DNA of 64,000 nucleotides, taken from Massilia sp. YIM B02763 (lineage in GTDB: Bacteria; Pseudomonadota; Gammaproteobacteria; Burkholderiales; Burkholderiaceae_D). Below the pieces are notes generated by a model. The model made no database searches, had not been told where the DNA came from, and was given only the letters and a program-made list of their open reading frames with translations. This document shows, one piece after another, positions 1 through 9,901 of this stretch. The translations under genes were made by a program, and so were the position numbers. Each line of letters opens with the position of its first letter. Within the stretch, counting starts at the first letter, position 1. The stretch lies in assembly GCF_030412015.1 (NCBI RefSeq), contig NZ_JASNRD010000008.1, forward strand, positions 129,987 through 193,986, given 5' to 3'.

Positions 1-726
1 CACGCCTTCGTCCGTATAGAACTTGGTGGCGAAGCCGCGCACGTCGCGCGCCGTGTCGGCCGAGCCGCGCGAGCCGGCGACGGTGGAAAAGCGCACGAAC
101 ACGGGCGTGCGCTTGCCGGCCTTGGAAAACAGCGACGCGCGGGTCAAGCTCGAGAGGTCGTGGTAGTTCTCGAAGTAGCCGTGGGCGCCGGCGCCGCGGG
201 CATGCACGACGCGCTCGGGGATCCGCTCGTGGTCGAAGTGCGTGATCTTTTCGCGGAAGACGAAGTCTTCGAGCGCCGTCGGGCCGCGCAGGCCGATCTT
301 CAGCGAATCCTGGTTGTCCGCGACCTTGACGCCCTGGTTGGTACTGAGCTCGCGGCGGCTGTCGTCCACGCGCACCCGGTCCAGCGGCCCGTTCAGCGGA
401 TTGGCGCCGATCTCCGGCTTGCCGTCGCCGGCCTTGCGCGAGGCGATGTCCTCGGTGGTCGTGCTGGCCGTGGCCAGCGGCGTGTCCGGCACGCGCACGG
501 CGCCGCGGTGCGGCGTGAACGCGGCCTCGCCGTACTCGAGGCCCTTGGTGTCGTTGTACGGCATCTGGGCGGCCAGCTCGCCGCCCTCCGTGACTTTTTC
601 CAGCAGGCGCTCGTCCTCGCGGGTGTCGAAGCCCAGGCTGGCGGGATCGGCCGGGTCGGACGGGCCGCCGACGGTGCCCAGGATCGAACCGGCGCCGTCG
701 TACGGGCCGTTGTTGTGCGTAGCCAT
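1..726 (-). CDS. katE: Large-subunit (clade 2, HPII-type) catalase, C-terminus cut by window edge
   Basis: Reading leftward from ATG at 726, 242 codons stay open to the window edge, so this is only the N-terminal third of a roughly 700-residue monofunctional haem catalase that converts H2O2 to water and oxygen. Family motifs seen: [18 protein letters not shown] around residues 161-178, with the distal catalytic His at about 175, then [11 protein letters not shown] and [14 protein letters not shown] near the cut. The N-terminal extension of over 100 residues before the first catalase motif is typical of clade 2 (E. coli KatE) and absent from small-subunit catalases. An AGAGG-like SD precedes the ATG. 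A second, unrelated manganese catalase lies at 13.8-14.7 kb. Family assignment is firm; the symbol is by homology. Confidence 0.93.
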   Translation of the reverse strand, partial: MATHNNGPYDGAGSILGTVGGPSDPADPASLGFDTREDERLLEKVTEGGELAAQMPYNDTKGLEYGEAAFTPHRGAVRVPDTPLATASTTTEDIASRKAGDGKPEIGANPLNGPLDRVRVDDSRRELSTNQGVKVADNQDSLKIGLRGPTALEDFVFREKITHFDHERIPERVVHARGAGAHGYFENYHDLSSLTRASLFSKAGKRTPVFVRFSTVAGSRGSADTARDVRGFATKFYTDEGV

Positions 727-899
727 GCATCACCTCTTGGTCGGGTTGACAAGGATGCGCACGGCTCAGCTGGCGGTTGGCTGCCGGTTAGGTGCCCATG
801 GGAAAACTGGATGTCGCCGGGCTCAGCGGGTGCGCAAATGCCGAGTCTGCTAGGCAGCGCGCATACCGTCTTGAGGTACTGCAAAGGCCGATGCCGGGT

Positions 900-1415
900 T
901 CAGGCGGCTGCGGCCGGGCTGGCCGCCTGGAAGCCGCGCACGGCGGCCAGGTCGGCCAGCAGGCGGCCCAGGAAACACCCGTTGACGATGCCGAACAGCA
1001 TGCACACGGCGGCGATGAACGCGGCGTCCTGGCGGGCATGGGGCAGCACGGCGACGGCGACCGATGCCGCGTACTTGGTGCAGAACACGGCCATCATGAG
1101 GGCGAGCGGCGCCCAGCTGCCGGCCACGCGCGCCGTGCCGGGCCGGGGCCCCGGCGCCACGCGCACGGGGCCGAAGCGCAGGACCAGCAGCGTCGTGGCC
1201 AGGGCGCCGGCGGCCCACGCGGCCAGCGGCAAGGCGCCGGCGCCGAACTTGGCGGCGATGTCCTGCAGGGACAGGGCCAGCATCGCCAACGGGATGATCC
1301 AGAGCTTGTTGACGGCGACCTCGCGGTCGCGGCTGGCGATCATCCCGCGCGCGACGAGGAAGGCCAGGATGGCCCAGACATGGACGGGGGTGTGGGTGAC
1401 GATGTGGCTCGGCAT
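900..1415 (-). CDS. Small multi-pass inner-membrane protein (DUF6622-like)
   Basis: A 171-residue protein with about four hydrophobic segments: the N-terminus after MPSHIVTHTPVHVW, near residues 33-50, 60-78, and 105-150 in two stretches. The open frame continues to 1454, but the ATG at 1415 is preceded by AAGGAG at a 6-nt distance, so it is the likely start. The HTPxHVWxI opening followed by short helices resembles the uncharacterised DUF6622 membrane family. No catalytic motif is visible and the role is unknown. It ends in a low-complexity Ala tail. It stands alone between katE and regA on the same strand, with gaps of about 140-170 bp on either side that show nothing recognisable. Confidence 0.75.
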   Translation of the reverse strand: MPSHIVTHTPVHVWAILAFLVARGMIASRDREVAVNKLWIIPLAMLALSLQDIAAKFGAGALPLAAWAAGALATTLLVLRFGPVRVAPGPRPGTARVAGSWAPLALMMAVFCTKYAASVAVAVLPHARQDAAFIAAVCMLFGIVNGCFLGRLLADLAAVRGFQAASPAAAA

Positions 1416-1554
1416 GGTCGGCTCCTTGGAAGGTTCGTGATCGAATGGCTCCATGGTGCCGCCCTGGCCGCCCCGGCGGGCGGCGATGCGACGAACGGCG
1501 GCCCGGCGGCGCGAGATGCACGCCGGCGGCGCCAGTTGCAGCGGATGCGGCGCC

Positions 1555-2094
1555 CTACTTGACCCGCTGCTTCTCGAGCTTGCGCGCCAGCGTCCTGCGG
1601 TGCATGCCCAGGCGCCGCGCCGCTTCCGAGATGTTGAAATCCGTCTCGGCCAGCACTTCGTGGATGCGCTCCCACTCCAGCGTCTTGATCGACGTCGAGC
1701 GGTTCGTCAGCTCCAGTTCCGTATTGCCGGCCACGTGGCCGAAGGCGGCCTCGATGTCGTCCGTGTTGGACGGCTTGGCCAGGTACTGGGAGGCGCCCAG
1801 CTTGATCGCCTCGACGGCGGTGCCGATGCTGGCGAAGCCCGTCAGCACGACGATCAGCATCTCCGGGTCGTGGGCATGCAGCATCTGCACGCAGGCCAGG
1901 CCCGAGCTGTTCCCTTTCAGCTTCAAGTCGACCACGGCATAGCCGGGATTGTGGTCCTTCAGGAGTTCCTGGGCTTCGTCCAGCCCGGGAGCGAGCAGGA
2001 CCTTGTAGCCGCGCCGCTCGAAGGAGCGGCCGAGGGTGCGGGCGAAGGCGTCGTCGTCCTCGATGATGAGTAGCAGGGGTTCGGTATTAGGCAT
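1555..2094 (-). CDS. regA: RegA/PrrA/ActR-type redox response regulator
   Basis: A 179-residue DNA-binding response regulator. The N-terminal receiver has the acidic cluster IIEDDD at 10-15, phospho-acceptor Asp about 56 in YAVVDLKLK, a Thr in VVLTGFAS and Lys in LAKPS. The C-terminal part is a Fis-type helix-turn-helix (ISEAARRLGMHRRTLARKL), the compact architecture of RegA/PrrA/RoxR global redox regulators rather than OmpR or LuxR types. It lies 48 bp downstream of the cognate RegB-like kinase gene and is the last gene of the cyo operon. Known relatives control respiratory oxidases, carbon and nitrogen fixation genes; autoregulation of this operon is an inference from position only. Confidence 0.92.
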   Translation of the reverse strand: MPNTEPLLLIIEDDDAFARTLGRSFERRGYKVLLAPGLDEAQELLKDHNPGYAVVDLKLKGNSSGLACVQMLHAHDPEMLIVVLTGFASIGTAVEAIKLGASQYLAKPSNTDDIEAAFGHVAGNTELELTNRSTSIKTLEWERIHEVLAETDFNISEAARRLGMHRRTLARKLEKQRVK

Positions 2095-2142
2095 TGCGCA
2101 ATTTTACATGCAAGCAGGATGGCCTGCTGCGGCCGCGGCGGA

Positions 2143-3477
2143 CTATTCCTGCCGCAGCGCGATCGCCGACAGCGGCAGCGCGAGCGTGACGCGCGCGCCG
2201 CCCTCGGGCCGGTTGACCGCGGTGACGCTGCCGCCCAGCGTGCGCGCCACGTTCACGGCCAGGAACACGCCCAGGCCGCCGCCGGGGCGGCCCTTGGTCG
2301 ACTGGTAGGGCTTGCCGAACTGCGCCAGGATCGCCGGCGCGAAGCCGGGACCGCGGTCGGTGACGGTGAGGATCAGCGTGCCGTCGTCGACGCCGGCATC
2401 CAGGCTCACCCAGTCCGGCGAGGCCTCGAGCGCATTGTCGAGCACGTTGTCGATCATCTGCTTGAGCGCTTCGTCGAAGGCGACGGGCAGGTCCTGGCCG
2501 ATGCGGTTCGTATAGTCGAAAGCGCGCACGGGGCGGCTGGCCTGCCATTGGCGCACGAGGCCGTCGAGGAAGGTGCGGATCGTCGTGCGGCGCGCCGATT
2601 CGCCGCGCGCCTCGCCGGCCGACAGCAGGATGCCGCTGACGATGGACTTGCAGCGCTGCAGCTGGGTCTGCATCTCGGAGATTTCCTCGATCAGGTCCGG
2701 GTTTTCCTTGAACTCGGGCATGCGCTTCCAGTCGCCCAGGATCACGGACAGCGTCGCGAGCGGCGTGCCCAGCTCGTGGGCGGCGCCCGAGGCGAGCAGG
2801 CCCATGCGCACGATATGTTCTTCCTCGGCGGCGCGCTGGCGCAAGTCCGCCAGCTGGCTGGCGCGCGTCTTCAGGGTATTCGTGATGCGCAGGATGAAGA
2901 TGACGAGCAGCGCCGCGTCCAGCACGAAGCACAGCAGCAGGCCCTGAACGTAGAGGCTGGAGATGCCGCGCGCGTGGTCCGGCGGCAGCGGCAGCGGCTG
3001 GGCGAAGATCGACAGGCCGGCCAGGCAGGCCAGCGTGATGGCGACGATGGTCCAGGTCGACCACGCCTCCAGCAGCACGGCGGACAGGATCACCTGCAGC
3101 AGGTAGAGAAAGGCGAAGGGATTGCTCGCGCCGCCGGACAGGTAGAGCTGCATCGTCAGGCTGGCGACGTCGACCAGCAGCGCGAGGAACAGCTCGCTGT
3201 TGGTGACGGGACGGTGTTCGTGCCAGCGCAGGTGGCTGGCGATATTGAAGGCGATCAGGCAGGCCAGCACTTCGAGCATCTGCACCAGGGGCAGCGGGAC
3301 GTCGAAGATCAGGATGGCGCCGGCGATCGTGGTGATCTGGCCGATGACGGCGATCCAGCGCAGCTCGATGAGCTGCAGCATGTTCTTGTGGCCGGCGACG
3401 TATTCGACGTCGGCGACGGAATTCATCCGCCAGCGCCGTCCCGGGCCCTTGCCCGCGGCCGCCGTCGGGTCACTCAT
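2143..3477 (-). CDS. regB: RegB/PrrB-type redox sensor histidine kinase
   Basis: A membrane sensor kinase of 444 residues with six hydrophobic segments between about residues 35 and 200. It carries the RegB hallmark GGASNPF (about 115-121), the heptad implicated in ubiquinone sensing in Rhodobacter RegB. The H-box HELGTPLATL follows (His about 234), then an N-box with NVLDNALEAS and the G-boxes DRGPGF and GRPGGGLGVFLA. The ATG at 3477 overlaps the surf1 stop (ATGAGTGA), indicating translational coupling; an ATG 27 nt further upstream lies within surf1 and is less likely. It is predicted to report the quinone redox state to the adjacent RegA, matching its place behind a quinol oxidase operon. 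Confidence 0.93.
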   Translation of the reverse strand: MSDPTAAAGKGPGRRWRMNSVADVEYVAGHKNMLQLIELRWIAVIGQITTIAGAILIFDVPLPLVQMLEVLACLIAFNIASHLRWHEHRPVTNSELFLALLVDVASLTMQLYLSGGASNPFAFLYLLQVILSAVLLEAWSTWTIVAITLACLAGLSIFAQPLPLPPDHARGISSLYVQGLLLCFVLDAALLVIFILRITNTLKTRASQLADLRQRAAEEEHIVRMGLLASGAAHELGTPLATLSVILGDWKRMPEFKENPDLIEEISEMQTQLQRCKSIVSGILLSAGEARGESARRTTIRTFLDGLVRQWQASRPVRAFDYTNRIGQDLPVAFDEALKQMIDNVLDNALEASPDWVSLDAGVDDGTLILTVTDRGPGFAPAILAQFGKPYQSTKGRPGGGLGVFLAVNVARTLGGSVTAVNRPEGGARVTLALPLSAIALRQE

Positions 3478-4300
3478 CGTCGTCCGAGTCGTGCGCGCCG
3501 GCACGCGGGCCGCGCGTCACGCGCCACCAGGCGAAGACCACCATCAGGGCCAGTGCGTACCAGGTAATCGCGTAGACCAGGTGGCTGTTGTGGAAGCTGA
3601 CGACGGTAAGGCCGCCCGTCGGACGGTCCGGCGAATCGGCCGGATTCTGGGCCGCTTCGGCATCGACGAAATACGGGGCGACGGCCTGGCCCGGCGTGCC
3701 CAGCTTGCGCACGGCGGCGATGGCCGCGACGTCGCGCGAATACCAGCGGTTGTTCGTCGGGTCGTTGTCGCGGGCGAACGAGCCGCCCCGCTCGCTGATG
3801 CGCAGCAGGCCGACGACGCGCACGGTCGGGTCGTGGCGGGCCAGCACGGCCGCGCAAGGGTCGCCGTTCGCGGCCAGCGGCGCGTAGCGCGTGCGCGCAC
3901 CCAGGTCGGCCGGGATGAAACCGCGATTGACGAGAATGATCGTGCCGTCCGTCGTGCACATCGGCGTGATCAGCCAATAGCCGCTGCCCTGCTCGGTGAG
4001 GGCCTGGACGGGGGTGGTGAGGTCGTACAGGTAGGTGCCGTTCAGTTCCAGGCGACGGTATTCGTCGTCGGCGGCGTTGATGCCGGCCCAGCCGGCCGCG
4101 GGGGGCGGCGCGACGGGAACGGCGTGCACGCGTGCATCCACGCGGGCGATGAGGTCCAGTTTCCATTGCAGGCGGAACACCTGCCAGGTACCTAGACCGG
4201 CGAACAGGACGATCAGGAGCAGCGCCAGGACTGCCAGGACGGGAGAAGCTCCCTTGCGCCGGGCGGTGCCCGGCGCTGCTGCGAGATCGTTGCCCGCCAT
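3470..4300 (-). CDS. SURF1-family oxidase assembly protein
   Basis: A 276-residue inner-membrane protein with the SURF1 layout: an N-terminal TM helix (about 20-38) followed directly by GLGTWQVFRLQWK, a large periplasmic domain with NRGFIPAD and NNRWYSRDV, and a C-terminal TM helix in NSHLVYAITWYALALMV. SURF1/Shy1 proteins help insert haem into terminal oxidases. Its ATG follows the cyoD stop with no spacing (TAAATG), and its 3' end overlaps regB by 8 nt. The pairing of a SURF1 paralogue with a quinol oxidase rather than a cytochrome c oxidase suggests dedication to the bo3 enzyme, which is an inference from linkage. Confidence 0.93.
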   Translation of the reverse strand: MAGNDLAAAPGTARRKGASPVLAVLALLLIVLFAGLGTWQVFRLQWKLDLIARVDARVHAVPVAPPPAAGWAGINAADDEYRRLELNGTYLYDLTTPVQALTEQGSGYWLITPMCTTDGTIILVNRGFIPADLGARTRYAPLAANGDPCAAVLARHDPTVRVVGLLRISERGGSFARDNDPTNNRWYSRDVAAIAAVRKLGTPGQAVAPYFVDAEAAQNPADSPDRPTGGLTVVSFHNSHLVYAITWYALALMVVFAWWRVTRGPRAGAHDSDDDE

Positions 4301-4720
4301 TTACTGCATGTCGTGCATGCCGTGAACCGAACCGCCATCGTTGCTGATGTGCGGCATCATGTTCGCGTTCATGTGGTACATGACCCAGATCGAGCCGACC
4401 AGGATGATGACGAGCAGGATGACGGTCATGATCATGGCCATCATGTTCCAGCCGCCTTCCGACTTCGAGTTCATGTGCAGGAAGTAGACCATGTGGACGA
4501 TGACCTGGACGGCGGCGAAGCCGAGGATCACGAACTTGGTCGTTTCCGGCGCCAGCTGGTGGGTCATCACCAGCCAGAACGGGATCACGGTCAGGATCAC
4601 CGCCAGGATGAAGCCGATCGTGTAGTCCTTCAGGCTGCCGTGCGCCTCCAGGTGGTCGTCGTGGTCGACGTGGCCATGGCCGTGGTGGTCGTGGCCGTGG
4701 GCGTGGTGAATATTGCTCAT
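4301..4720 (-). CDS. cyoD: Cytochrome bo3 ubiquinol oxidase subunit IV
   Basis: A 139-residue, three-helix subunit of the bo3 quinol oxidase. After the His-rich N-terminus the family sequence begins at GSLKDYTIGFILAVILTVIP (about 29-48), followed by helices at about 58-78 and 90-112, the usual CyoD layout. Residues 5-27 contain a striking run of His, Asp and Gly that is longer and more His-dense than in E. coli CyoD, and the C-terminus is also Met/His rich. The ATG overlaps the cyoC stop as ATGA. It is involved in complex assembly and stability rather than catalysis. Confidence 0.95.
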   Translation of the reverse strand: MSNIHHAHGHDHHGHGHVDHDDHLEAHGSLKDYTIGFILAVILTVIPFWLVMTHQLAPETTKFVILGFAAVQVIVHMVYFLHMNSKSEGGWNMMAMIMTVILLVIILVGSIWVMYHMNANMMPHISNDGGSVHGMHDMQ

Positions 4721-5352
4721 GGCAGGACTCCCATCAGATAGACATAGGTGAACACGCCGATCCAGATGACGTCCAGGAAGTGCCAGAACATCGACAGGCA
4801 GGCGAGGCGGCGGTAGTTGGCGCCGTTGATGCCGTGCTTACCCAGCTGGAACATCAGCGTCACGAGCCACACGATACCGAAGGTCACGTGCAGGCCGTGG
4901 GTGCCGACCAGCGAGAAGAACGCGGTCAGGAAGCCGCTGCGCCACGGGCCGAAGCCCTCGTGGATCAGGTGCGAGAACTCGTACAGTTCCAGGCCCAGGA
5001 AGCAGGCGCCCAGGATGCCGGTGATGCCCAGCCAGAGCTGGGTCGAACCGAGGTTCTTCTTCTGCGCGGCCAGCATCGCGAAGCCGTAGGTAATCGACGA
5101 GAACAGCAGGAAGGCCGTGTTCAAGGCCACCAGCGGCAGGTCGAAGATCTCGGCGCCCGACGGGCCGCCTGCGTAGTTGCGGCCCAGGACGGCATAGGTC
5201 GCGAACAGGCAGGCGAAGATGAGGCAGTCGCTCATCAGGTAGATCCAGAAACCGAGCAGCGTGCCGTTTTCCGGGTGGTGCTCGGTCACGTAGTAGCGCG
5301 AGCTCGGGTCGGCGCTCGCGGCGCCGGCGTGGGTGGCGTTAATCTCAGACAT
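4717..5352 (-). CDS. cyoC: Cytochrome bo3 ubiquinol oxidase subunit III
   Basis: A 211-residue haem-copper oxidase subunit III with five hydrophobic helices. Family motifs include the [19 protein letters not shown] stretch at about 31-49, [11 protein letters not shown] in the middle and [14 protein letters not shown] at about 150-163, ending in [18 protein letters not shown]. It starts inside the cyoB terminus (ATGTCTGA overlap) and ends inside the cyoD start, so the three genes are translationally coupled. Subunit III binds lipid and stabilises the CyoB core. No anomaly is visible; length and order match the canonical cyoABCD operon. Confidence 0.96.
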   Translation of the reverse strand: MSEINATHAGAASADPSSRYYVTEHHPENGTLLGFWIYLMSDCLIFACLFATYAVLGRNYAGGPSGAEIFDLPLVALNTAFLLFSSITYGFAMLAAQKKNLGSTQLWLGITGILGACFLGLELYEFSHLIHEGFGPWRSGFLTAFFSLVGTHGLHVTFGIVWLVTLMFQLGKHGINGANYRRLACLSMFWHFLDVIWIGVFTYVYLMGVLP

Positions 5353-7348
5353 GGGCTTCCAGCATGCGGGTGCGCTCTGCTTCCGTGCGGGTAACCTCTT
5401 CCGCCGGGATGTAGTAGTCGCGTTTGTAGTTGAAGGTGTGGTAGATGGTCGTGGCGATCAGGGCCACGAAGCCGACGGCAACCAGCAGCCACATGTGCCA
5501 GATGATGCCGAAACCGACCACGAACGACAGACCCGGGATCACCGGACCGGCCCAGGTGTTGGCAGGCATGTGGATCGGCACGTAGCCCTTCAGCGGACGC
5601 TGGTAGCCGTTCTTCTTCATGTCGGCCCAGCTGTCGTTGTCATGCACGACCGGGGTGAACGCGAAGTTGTAGGCCGGCGGCGGCGACGAGGTCGACCATT
5701 CCAGGGTACGGCCGTTCCACGGGTCGCCCGTGACGTCGGCCAGCTTCTTGCGGTTGATGACGGACACGGCGATCTGCATCAGCAGGCAGCCGATACCGGC
5801 GGCGATCATCAGGGTGCCGAACAGCGAGATCTGGAACAGGTAGTGGATCGACGGGTCCTCGAAGTGGCTCATGCGGCGGGTCACGCCCATGAAGCCCAGG
5901 ATGTACGGCGGGATGAACGCGAACCAGAAACCGATCGACCACAGCCAGAACGAGCGCACGCCCCAGGTACGGTCCAGCTTGAAGCCGAACATCTTCGGCC
6001 ACCAGTAGTTCAGGCCGGCAAACAGGCCGAACAGCACGCCGCCGATGATGACGTTGTGGAAGTGGGCGATCAGGAACAGCGAGTTGTGCAGCACGAAGTC
6101 GGCCGGCGGGACCGCCAGCATCACGCCGGTCATGCCGCCGATGATGAAGGTGATCATGAACGACACGGTCCACATCATCGGCAGTTCATAGCGGATGCGG
6201 CCCTTGTACATGGTGAACAGCCAGTTGAAGATCTTGGCGCCGGTCGGGATCGAGATGATCATCGTGGTGATGCCGAAGAACGAGTTCACGCTCGCGCCCG
6301 AGCCCATCGTGAAGAAGTGGTGCAGCCACACGAGGTAGGACAGCAGCATGATGACGGCCGTCGCGTACACCATCGAGGTGTAGCCGAACAGGCGCTTGCC
6401 GCAGAAGGTCGCGACGACTTCCGAGAAGATGCCGAACGCCGGCAGGATCAGGATGTACACCTCCGGGTGGCCCCAGATCCAGATCAGGTTAATGTACATC
6501 ATCGAGTTGCCGCCCAGTTCATTCGTGAAGAAGTGGGTGTCGAACAGACGGTCCAGGCCCAGCATGGCCAGGACGGCGGTCAGGACCGGGAAGGCCATGA
6601 CGATCAGGATGTTGGTGCACAGTGCGGTCCAGGTGAAGACCGGCATCTTCATCAGGTCCATGCCCGGCGCGCGCATCTTGACGATGGTGACGACCAGGTT
6701 CACGCCCGACAGCAAGGTGCCGACACCCGCGATCTGCAGCGACCAGATGTAGTAGTCGACGCCGACGTCCGGGCTCGCCAGGATGCCGGACAGCGGCGGG
6801 TAGGCCAGCCAGCCGGTACGGGCGAATTCGCCGACGAACAGCGACGCCATGACCAGGATGGCACCGGCGGTGGTCATCCAGAACGAGAAGTTGTTCAGGA
6901 ACGGGAAGGCCACGTCGCGGGCGCCGATCTGCAGCGGCACGACGTAGTTCATAAAGCCCGTCACCAGCGGCATCGCCACGAAGAAGATCATGATCACGCC
7001 GTGGGCGGTGAAGACCTGGTCGTAGTGGTGCGGCGGCAGGAAGCCGTGGGAATCCCCGAACGAGAACGCCTGCTGGGCGCGCATCATCAGCGCGTCGGCG
7101 AAGCCGCGCAGGAACATGATCAGGCCGAGCACCATGTACATGATGCCGATCTTCTTGTGGTCGATACTGGTGAACCACTCTTTCCAGAGATAGCCCCACA
7201 GCTTGAACTTGGTGATGGCGCCCAAGACGACGACGCCGCCCAGGAGCACCGCGATAAAGGTACCGATCAGGATGGGCTCATGGTAGGGAATCGCTTCCCA
7301 GCTGAGCCGACCGAAGATCAACTTCGCTAAGTCAAATTGCTCGTGCAT
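5345..7348 (-). CDS. cyoB: Cytochrome bo3 ubiquinol oxidase catalytic subunit I
   Basis: The 667-residue catalytic subunit, which oxidises ubiquinol, reduces O2 to water at a haem o3-CuB centre and pumps protons across the inner membrane. Signature segments are visible: [15 protein letters not shown] near residue 105 (haem b ligand His), [21 protein letters not shown] with the CuB/cross-linked His-Tyr site, [11 protein letters not shown] with two CuB His ligands, and [16 protein letters not shown] with the haem ligands. The length matches E. coli CyoB (663). It starts 5 bp after cyoA. The long open frame on the opposite strand is a shadow of this gene. Confidence 0.97.
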   Translation of the reverse strand: MHEQFDLAKLIFGRLSWEAIPYHEPILIGTFIAVLLGGVVVLGAITKFKLWGYLWKEWFTSIDHKKIGIMYMVLGLIMFLRGFADALMMRAQQAFSFGDSHGFLPPHHYDQVFTAHGVIMIFFVAMPLVTGFMNYVVPLQIGARDVAFPFLNNFSFWMTTAGAILVMASLFVGEFARTGWLAYPPLSGILASPDVGVDYYIWSLQIAGVGTLLSGVNLVVTIVKMRAPGMDLMKMPVFTWTALCTNILIVMAFPVLTAVLAMLGLDRLFDTHFFTNELGGNSMMYINLIWIWGHPEVYILILPAFGIFSEVVATFCGKRLFGYTSMVYATAVIMLLSYLVWLHHFFTMGSGASVNSFFGITTMIISIPTGAKIFNWLFTMYKGRIRYELPMMWTVSFMITFIIGGMTGVMLAVPPADFVLHNSLFLIAHFHNVIIGGVLFGLFAGLNYWWPKMFGFKLDRTWGVRSFWLWSIGFWFAFIPPYILGFMGVTRRMSHFEDPSIHYLFQISLFGTLMIAAGIGCLLMQIAVSVINRKKLADVTGDPWNGRTLEWSTSSPPPAYNFAFTPVVHDNDSWADMKKNGYQRPLKGYVPIHMPANTWAGPVIPGLSFVVGFGIIWHMWLLVAVGFVALIATTIYHTFNYKRDYYIPAEEVTRTEAERTRMLEAHV

Positions 7349-7353
7349 GGTGA

Positions 7354-8373
7354 TTACTTCTTCTTCACAGATTCATCGGGCGTGGTGCAAACCTCGCCGT
7401 TGGCCTGGGCCAGACGGGTCGCTGCCGCTTGTTGGGGCATCCGGCGCATGGCCATCTCGCGTGCCTTGTTCGCGTCTTCCTGCATCATCTTGTCCATGCA
7501 GACGACGCCGTCGGCGACGCAGCGGTTCAGGACACGGTAGAACAGGTCGCCGTCCACGCTGCCGTAGTGGCGCACGGGATCCTTGATGCTCGGCTTCTCG
7601 AGCGTCAGGTAGTTGGCGCGGTCGAGGTTGCCGGCGCTGCTGCTCTTGACCGACTGCACCCAGCCGTCGAAATCGCCCTGGGCGACGCCGCGGTAGGAGA
7701 AGCGCATGTCCGAATAACCGGCGCCGCTGTAGTTGGCCGAGAAGCCCATCGACTGGATCGGCTTGTTCTGGACGGCGTTGAGCGTCGTTTCCATGCCCGG
7801 CATCGCGTAGATCATGCCGGCCAGCTCGGGAACGTAGAACGCATTCATGACGGAGGTCGCGCTGATCTTGAAGCGCACCGGCACGTCGACCGGGACCACC
7901 AGTTCGTTCACGGTCGCGATGCCCTGCTCCGGATAGATGAACAGCCATTTCCAGTCCATGGCCACGGCCTGCACCACGAGCGGCTTGGTCGAAGCGGGGA
8001 TCGGACGGTTGGCGTCCAGGCGTTCCAGCGGACGGTAGGGGTCCAGCTTGTGGGTGTAGATCCAGGTCACGAGACCCAGCACGATGATGATCAGCAGGGG
8101 CGCGCCCCAGATGACCAGTTCGAGCTTGGTCGAGTGATCCCAATCCGGCAGGTATTCTGCCTCGGTATTGCTCGCGCGGTATTTACGGGCAAACCAGATG
8201 ATCAGGATCATCACCGGAACAATGATCAACAGCATCAGGATCACCGAGATGGTGATCAGATGCGCCTGCTGTGCAGCAATGTCACCGGACGGGTTCATCA
8301 CCACCGTATTGCAGCCGGCCAGCGCTGCCAACGGGGCGAGGAGCAGTCCTCGACGGGCGGTTTTAGGAATCAT
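7354..8373 (-). CDS. cyoA: Cytochrome bo3 ubiquinol oxidase subunit II (lipoprotein)
   Basis: A 339-residue subunit II and the first gene of the seven-gene leftward operon. The N-terminus has a type II signal with lipobox LAGC (Cys about 21), then two TM helices (about 40-60 and 85-105) and a periplasmic cupredoxin-fold domain with [19 protein letters not shown]. The CuA ligand set of cytochrome c oxidases is absent, as expected for a quinol oxidase. The C-terminal 70 residues form the COX-aromatic-rich region and end in Lys residues. There is no clear SD before ATG 8373. The 164 bp upstream, shared with the divergent MFS gene, must hold the operon promoter, but no strong -35/-10 pair could be assigned by eye. 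Confidence 0.95.
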   Translation of the reverse strand: MIPKTARRGLLLAPLAALAGCNTVVMNPSGDIAAQQAHLITISVILMLLIIVPVMILIIWFARKYRASNTEAEYLPDWDHSTKLELVIWGAPLLIIIVLGLVTWIYTHKLDPYRPLERLDANRPIPASTKPLVVQAVAMDWKWLFIYPEQGIATVNELVVPVDVPVRFKISATSVMNAFYVPELAGMIYAMPGMETTLNAVQNKPIQSMGFSANYSGAGYSDMRFSYRGVAQGDFDGWVQSVKSSSAGNLDRANYLTLEKPSIKDPVRHYGSVDGDLFYRVLNRCVADGVVCMDKMMQEDANKAREMAMRRMPQQAAATRLAQANGEVCTTPDESVKKK

Positions 8374-8537
8374 GCTTGTGTTTTACGTTACATGGGAAAG
8401 ATAACATGCTAATGTACCTCCATCGGCGTGCCTTTGGCGATTGGACGTTTTGTCCCACCCCTTTCGTTTTTGCAAGTTTTCAAGGGGGTTGAGCAAAGTA
8501 TCCGGCCGGGGGCGGCCAGCTTCCCAAGGAGACCCTT

Positions 8538-9881
8538 ATGCAGAGCTCGACGACGTACGGCGACGCAGGCGCCGCTCCCATCACCGGACACCACAGCGGT
8601 GCCCGCAACATCAACGCCCGCGACGACCGCGTGGCACCCGGGGACATCGCCGTCGGCGTGGTCATCGGCCGGGCTTCGGAATACTTCGACTTCTTCGTGT
8701 ACGCGATCGCGTCGGTGCTGGTGTTCCCGGCCGTGTTCTTCCCGTTCGCGGACCGGCTCGAAGGTACCCTGTATTCCTTTGCCATCTTCGCCCTCGCCTA
8801 CGTTGCGCGCCCCATCGGCACCCTGGTATTCATGGCGATCCAGCGGCACTTCAGCCGCGAGATCAAGCTGACCATCGCCCTCTTCATGCTCGGTACCGCG
8901 ACCGTCGCCATCGCCGGCCTGCCGACCTATTCGCGCTGGGGCGAATGGGCCATCGTCTCGCTGGTCATCCTGCGTCTCGGCCAGGGCGCCGCGCTGGGCG
9001 GCACCTGGGACGGACTGCCTTCGCTGCTCGCCCTGAACGCACCGGAAGGGAAGCGCGGATGGTACGCGATGCTCGGACAACTGGGCGCACCGGTGGGCTT
9101 CATCATCGCCGCCGGCATCTTCGCCTACATGCTCTCCGAACTGTCGCAGGACGATTTCCTCGTCTGGGGCTGGCGTTTCCCCTTCTTCGTCGCCTTCGCG
9201 ATCAACGTCGTCGCGCTGTTCGCGCGCCTGCGCCTCGTCTCCACGCCGGACTACGTGCACCTGCTGGACGAACACCACCTGGACGCCGTGCCGGCCCGCG
9301 AAGTGATCGGCAACCAGGGCACCACCATCGTGCTGGGCGCCCTCGCCGCCCTCGCCAGCTATGCGCTGTTCCACCTCGTGACCGTGTTCCCCCTGTCCTG
9401 GATCCAGCTGTACGACACCCGCTCCATGGCCGACTTCCTCGTCGTGCAGATCTGGGGCGCTGGCCTGGGCATCGTCGGCGTGCTGGCTTCCGGCTGGATC
9501 GCCGATAAATTCGGCCGCCGCAACACCCTCGGCACGCTGGCCGCCCTGATCGCCCTGTTCGCCGGCTTCGTGCCCACGCTGATGGATGGCGGCACCTCGG
9601 GCCAGAACACCTTCATCCTGGTCGGCTTCCTGCTGCTGGGCCTGTCCTACGGCCAGGCGGCCGGCGCCGTCACCTCGAACTTCCGTCCGCACTACCGCTA
9701 CACGGGCGCCGCGCTGACGTCGGACCTGGCCTGGCTGGTCGGCGCCGCTTTTGCCCCGCTGGTCGCCCTCGGCCTGGCCGCCAACTTCGGCCTGGGCTAC
9801 GTCAGCCTGTACCTGCTGTCCGGCGCCGTCGGCTCGCTGGCGGCGTTGAGCCTGAACCGCGCACTGGAGATCCGCAACTAG
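8538..9881 (+). CDS. MFS transporter, metabolite:H+ symporter (MHS) type
   Basis: A 447-residue major facilitator with twelve predicted helices. The N-terminal half has the MHS-like opening IGRASEYFDFFVYAIASVLVFP and the cytoplasmic loop after TM2 that usually carries the G-x-x-x-D-R-x-G-R-R/K motif, here degenerate. The second-half copy GWIADKFGRRNTLG is well conserved. Relatives in this group carry carboxylates, shikimate or osmolytes; the substrate cannot be read from sequence. It starts at ATG with AAGGAG six bases upstream and is followed by a strong intrinsic terminator, so it appears monocistronic. It is divergent from the cyo operon. Confidence 0.9.
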   Translation: MQSSTTYGDAGAAPITGHHSGARNINARDDRVAPGDIAVGVVIGRASEYFDFFVYAIASVLVFPAVFFPFADRLEGTLYSFAIFALAYVARPIGTLVFMAIQRHFSREIKLTIALFMLGTATVAIAGLPTYSRWGEWAIVSLVILRLGQGAALGGTWDGLPSLLALNAPEGKRGWYAMLGQLGAPVGFIIAAGIFAYMLSELSQDDFLVWGWRFPFFVAFAINVVALFARLRLVSTPDYVHLLDEHHLDAVPAREVIGNQGTTIVLGALAALASYALFHLVTVFPLSWIQLYDTRSMADFLVVQIWGAGLGIVGVLASGWIADKFGRRNTLGTLAALIALFAGFVPTLMDGGTSGQNTFILVGFLLLGLSYGQAAGAVTSNFRPHYRYTGAALTSDLAWLVGAAFAPLVALGLAANFGLGYVSLYLLSGAVGSLAALSLNRALEIRN

Positions 9882-9901
9882 CGTCCCGCCCGTCCGCACC
9901 A

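Noticed and set aside
5333-7330. 665-codon plus-strand frame opposite cyoB
   Set aside because: Gln/His/Val/Arg-rich antisense shadow of a strongly conserved gene; no family motif and no SD.
8374-8537. A sigma-70 promoter or RegA site in the cyoA-MFS gap
   Set aside because: TTGAAA- and TTGCAA-like strings occur but no matching -10 at proper spacing, and the RegA consensus is too degenerate to call.
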